A DNA stretch of 64,000 nt from contig JABAKD010000019.1 in the NCBI GenBank assembly GCA_012845835.1, forward strand, positions 15,115,420-15,179,419, given 5' to 3'. The DNA is from Undaria pinnatifida (Eukaryota; Sar; Phaeophyceae; Laminariales; Alariaceae). A program made the translations under genes and the position numbers. Of the stretch, positions 38,301 through 42,427 are shown one piece after another (the stretch's first letter is position 1; the number at the start of each line of letters is the position of its first letter). The notes under the pieces were generated by a model. That model was not told the origin of the DNA, did no database searches, and was given only the letters and a program-made list of their open reading frames with translations.

Positions 38301-41300
38301 CGGCAAGAACCTCGACTCCCTTGTCCTCGACTCGGTGTTGCCAAGCTACTCGTGAGGTCTTTTCCAAACAGTGAAGGATTAAGGACGCCAGTTTTGCTAT
38401 CGTCTACCCCCGAGCCCAAACCCCTCCCCAGACCCCGATATAAACATGCCTAATTATCTTTTGCAATAAACAGTGATATGCCGGTCACGAAATCTACAGA
38501 GACAGTTACTTCGTCCACCGGCGAATGTATCTTTTTTTACTGAAGCGCTCTATATCTCACCCAGCAATTGGCATTGAGGAACAGTATACAACAAATATAA
38601 AAAGAATTCAAGGGCTACGTACCCAAAGAGTACCAGCGAGAACAACGCAGCGGATTCCAAAATATTGGGTAACTTCTTAATCCAGAAGCACCGTAAGGTC
38701 TAAGTGGGCTCAAACGTGCAACCGATATTATAGACCACCTATGTCCACACATGGAATCATTGCACTCTTTCCATTTCGATGTCTACAGTAGCGTAACCCA
38801 AAAGCAACAAGGTAATAACAGAACAACGGGTGTAGTGCAAATTGTTTGATGCAGCTTGGCCCAACGAACAACATTATTAACATAGGGTGGTTACGTGGGT
38901 TTCTCGGACGGGATGTTGCGGGAGATTGTAGTATGGGAATGATACGTCAAATATTCCATGAGGTATCTGTGGGCTGCTGAGCACAGCCATAGGAACGTTT
39001 TGACATTTTAGTAGCGATATAAAATGTTCGTGCTTTGAAGAGTACCTCGTTGAACATGGAGTCGTGCATGTGGGCTTCGTATACCGGTGTCTACCAACCC
39101 ACTCCATTTCTTTCCCACTGGTTAGCATCCGGGACAAGCTGATAAAGACATCATCAAAAGACTATACCGTGTTCTTCTTCACACTGTGCTGCAGCAAAGG
39201 CAGCACCTTGAGACTGGGGTGCTGGGACCACGTTATTCTTTGCATAATAACCGATTAAGTTTAACACGTTAACGTGCACACGTTTGAATCGGCACAACGT
39301 CTGGAAGCGAGGTCGACGGAGAGCGCGCCAACCATCAAGAAAAGATGGTGGCAATGCTTAGATCATTGGTGCTCAGGCAAGACCAACAGATGCAGCGGGT
39401 GGCCAGAGACCGTGACTGAAGAGAGGACCAGTCCAGCCCCAGGAGAGAACAGCAAGATGCGGTGTGAAGTTGCCAGCCCCTGCTGTTGTAAGCGTAGGCG
39501 AAGCTCGTAGAAATGCGGAGTTCGTAGAGAGTGTGAATGTTGGCCTGCGAGCGTTCGGTAGTAATACCCCAAACGCTGCGGTATGCCGGAAAATTTCCCA
39601 CTTTGGTATAGGCATTTTTCGGCGTTTGTATCAATGAGTGGGTGCCTGGGTTGTCCACTCACGGACATCGAGGTAGAGCTGTAGGTGACACCACGAAGGA
39701 CACGCCGCACTTCGTCTCTCAAGGTTTCACGAATGCACACATCAGAAGTGAACGGGTCGCGCGGATATGTCTGACAGAAAGTATATCTGCCATTGACATG
39801 CTGGACAGAGTGTTTGCATGGTATTTTCTTAGCGGTGCTCGGAAAACGCTCCGTCATTGGTTTCTGCCGAGGTCAAATGCTGTTCAGGTCAAATGATCGG
39901 ATGATAAGAATGCAATAAATATGGAAAAGGGTGAAAAGCCCATGAACATATTTTGCAGTGCAGACAATATCGTTAGTTGCTTCGCTTGATGTGCCGACAT
40001 CGAAAGGCGACGTGAACAGAAAGTTCGTAACGGTTTTGACAGATTAATACGAAATCGGGCAGTTACACGCTCCATTATCACGATGAGAAAACACAAGCAG
40101 AGATTGAGAATATAGTAGGACAGAGGCATGTGAGATTTTCCCGTGCCAAAGGGGAAGAGCGTAGGACAGGACTGGTTTCAAGCGGAATCACACGAGGAGA
40201 GCGAGGGGGCGGTCGTGGGGGTAGCCGTGGATGGAGTCGTGGACCCAACCGTAACAATGGAACGTCGCGAAACAAGAAATCAGCGAATGCAGGAACTACT
40301 ACTAATAGCCAGGGTATCGAAGATAGCGAAGGCAGCAACAATTCCCCGCCCCAAGCAAACAACCTCCCAAACAGAGTACGATAAGGTGAAGGGTGTTCGT
40401 TATCTCCAAGCGGGGTAGGTTTCACGTCATTGTATTACGTCTCCCAACCACAGGGTAGAGGCAAGTCGAGCAGAGAACTCACGCGCGAGACCTCTGAGCA
40501 GAGAACTCATGCGTGAGACCTCCGAGAAGAGTGAGCTAGTAAGCAAGAGCGCACACCAGTATACCACCGAGAACGCCAACCACATACTACTAGGCACCCA
40601 ATAATAGTCCAGAAGCCCGAGCCGGCACGAAACTGATACGTAACTGTCATACTGAAAATCCCAAATAAACAAAGGACGAGTGTATTCGTTGCTTGGAACC
40701 GGGTCACCCCGGCTTCGGAGAGGACGTCTGACGTACGTGCAAAAGGACAGAACAACAGCGGTGAAACATCGTGAGCGTACCCAAAGACACACGTACGATG
40801 GTGTATCCGATGGTGTGGTGAGGCATGGCGATAGAAACCCGTTGACATACATCTGCTGGTGGGATTGACATTTCGCTATGAGTAGAAATCTGGTTCGATT
40901 CTCAAAGACCGGTCGTGGTGGCTTGACGACTACAAGATGACATCATACCCGAACATGTACACTTTTAAACGGTGTTGCTCCATATCATGCGCTTGAAACC
41001 GGGCAAGGGCCGTGTTCCGAACTCGCCCGCAAGGTACCAGAAGGATAAATCGCATAACATATAACCCTTGTCTGCTGTTGCTGGCTGCGGCTCTCGTGCA
41101 ACTGCCTAAATATAAAAAAAACTTCCACGGTGTTAATGGCCTGTGTACGGGCTCGCAGGCATGTTGCAGAAAAACAGGCATATCGGGCTCGACCGCGAAA
41201 AACGATGCATAGCTCTGCAAGCACAACAATACCAATTGCCCACCAGCCATCTTCCAAAAAGTCCAGACACAGATAGTAGTGTACGCAAGAAGGTTGTAAA

Positions 41301-42363
41301 TAAGGTACGGCGAGGGTGTGCCGTCCACACGTAATTGTTTGAATCGACGTGAAATATGCCAGGAATTGTGTGAACTGCCTATACTCATGCCGCTGCAAGA
41401 CTTCTTCTGTGAATGCCAAGTGTAATATTTTTAGTGGGGCCAGAAAACCCATTGTGATTATTAATAGAAGACAACATGATGTTAGCAAGCACCAATCGCC
41501 ACAACTGGTGGCTGGAGTTGTACGTGAATAATGTATTTTGCCTTAAAGTTAGGAGCGCGCACAATGAAGCAAACCATCGGGGTTCACGCGTTTCTCGTGA
41601 AATTCGCTGGCAGTTTTAGTTTGAGGAAATCACCTCGTGAGTCGTTTCTGGCTGACTACGACTGCCGTCTGGTTCATCGGATTTTCTCGCACACCTCATT
41701 GGGAGCCTTCCCCTGTCTTTCGGGCTCCCGTTGCTCGTAAGCAGCTGTAGAGGTCCACAAGCAAAGTGCTTACATTCACGTGGAGCATATTTCCTGTCTT
41801 GCTTGTTCCTCTCCAATTTAGACCCATTTTCAACCACCGCAGCACGCTAAAGCCAACGTTAAGACATCCGCCGAGAACATACGCGCAACCAATCTGATCA
41901 GGGCAACGAGCTGCTGTGAATTCAACATTAAAACCTCACACCTGCTCTGGCAGAGGCGCCCACCAGCCCAAAACAAAGTAAAAATGAAGCGTGTCAAGAA
42001 AACGGCGTTATTGACTGCATGCACCGAACAAACATATAGGTATTAGAGAATGCGGGAAACCCGGGGATGGGGGTTGGTGTAAGACCCCCTCCGGCCTTAC
42101 AGTAGAAACTAGAGAGTCACCGCACGGTAGGGATTGCAATTTTTGGGCCCAACGTTTCTGACAGGTTGAAGTCCTCACCACGTACGTGGGGTGTTACCGG
42201 TATGTCAGACGTTTTTACGAGTTTTGTGTTTTTTGGGCTAGTGCGAAGATGTTTTGGTCGGGTTGCGCCATCGAATGTCTTGGAGCTTTTGCTTCGGGCG
42301 TTGATGGGTGATGATTATGATGATAAGGATGGGTGATGATTATGATGATGATGACGATGAGGT

Positions 42364-42427
<64 letters not shown>

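Larger units (their letters stand above)
31540..38561 (+). mobile_element. Decayed DIRS-type tyrosine-recombinase retrotransposon
   Basis: The two ends are inverted repeats of each other, and between them lie Gag-like, RT, RNase H and tyrosine-recombinase blocks in order on the plus strand. Inverted termini with a tyrosine recombinase instead of an integrase are the hallmark of DIRS-like elements. It lies in an intron of the minus-strand Pmp-like gene, in antisense. Frameshifts, stops and a SINE-like insertion show that it is dead. Total span is about 7 kb, somewhat above the size typical of the group, partly through insertions. Confidence 0.75.

Noticed and set aside
40427-41488. Minus-strand multi-hydrophobic frames as a possible membrane domain of the Pmp-like protein
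   Set aside because: They overlap in different frames, lack consistent splice sites and match no known family. Their position, before the exon at 30469, would put a membrane domain in the middle of the repeats.
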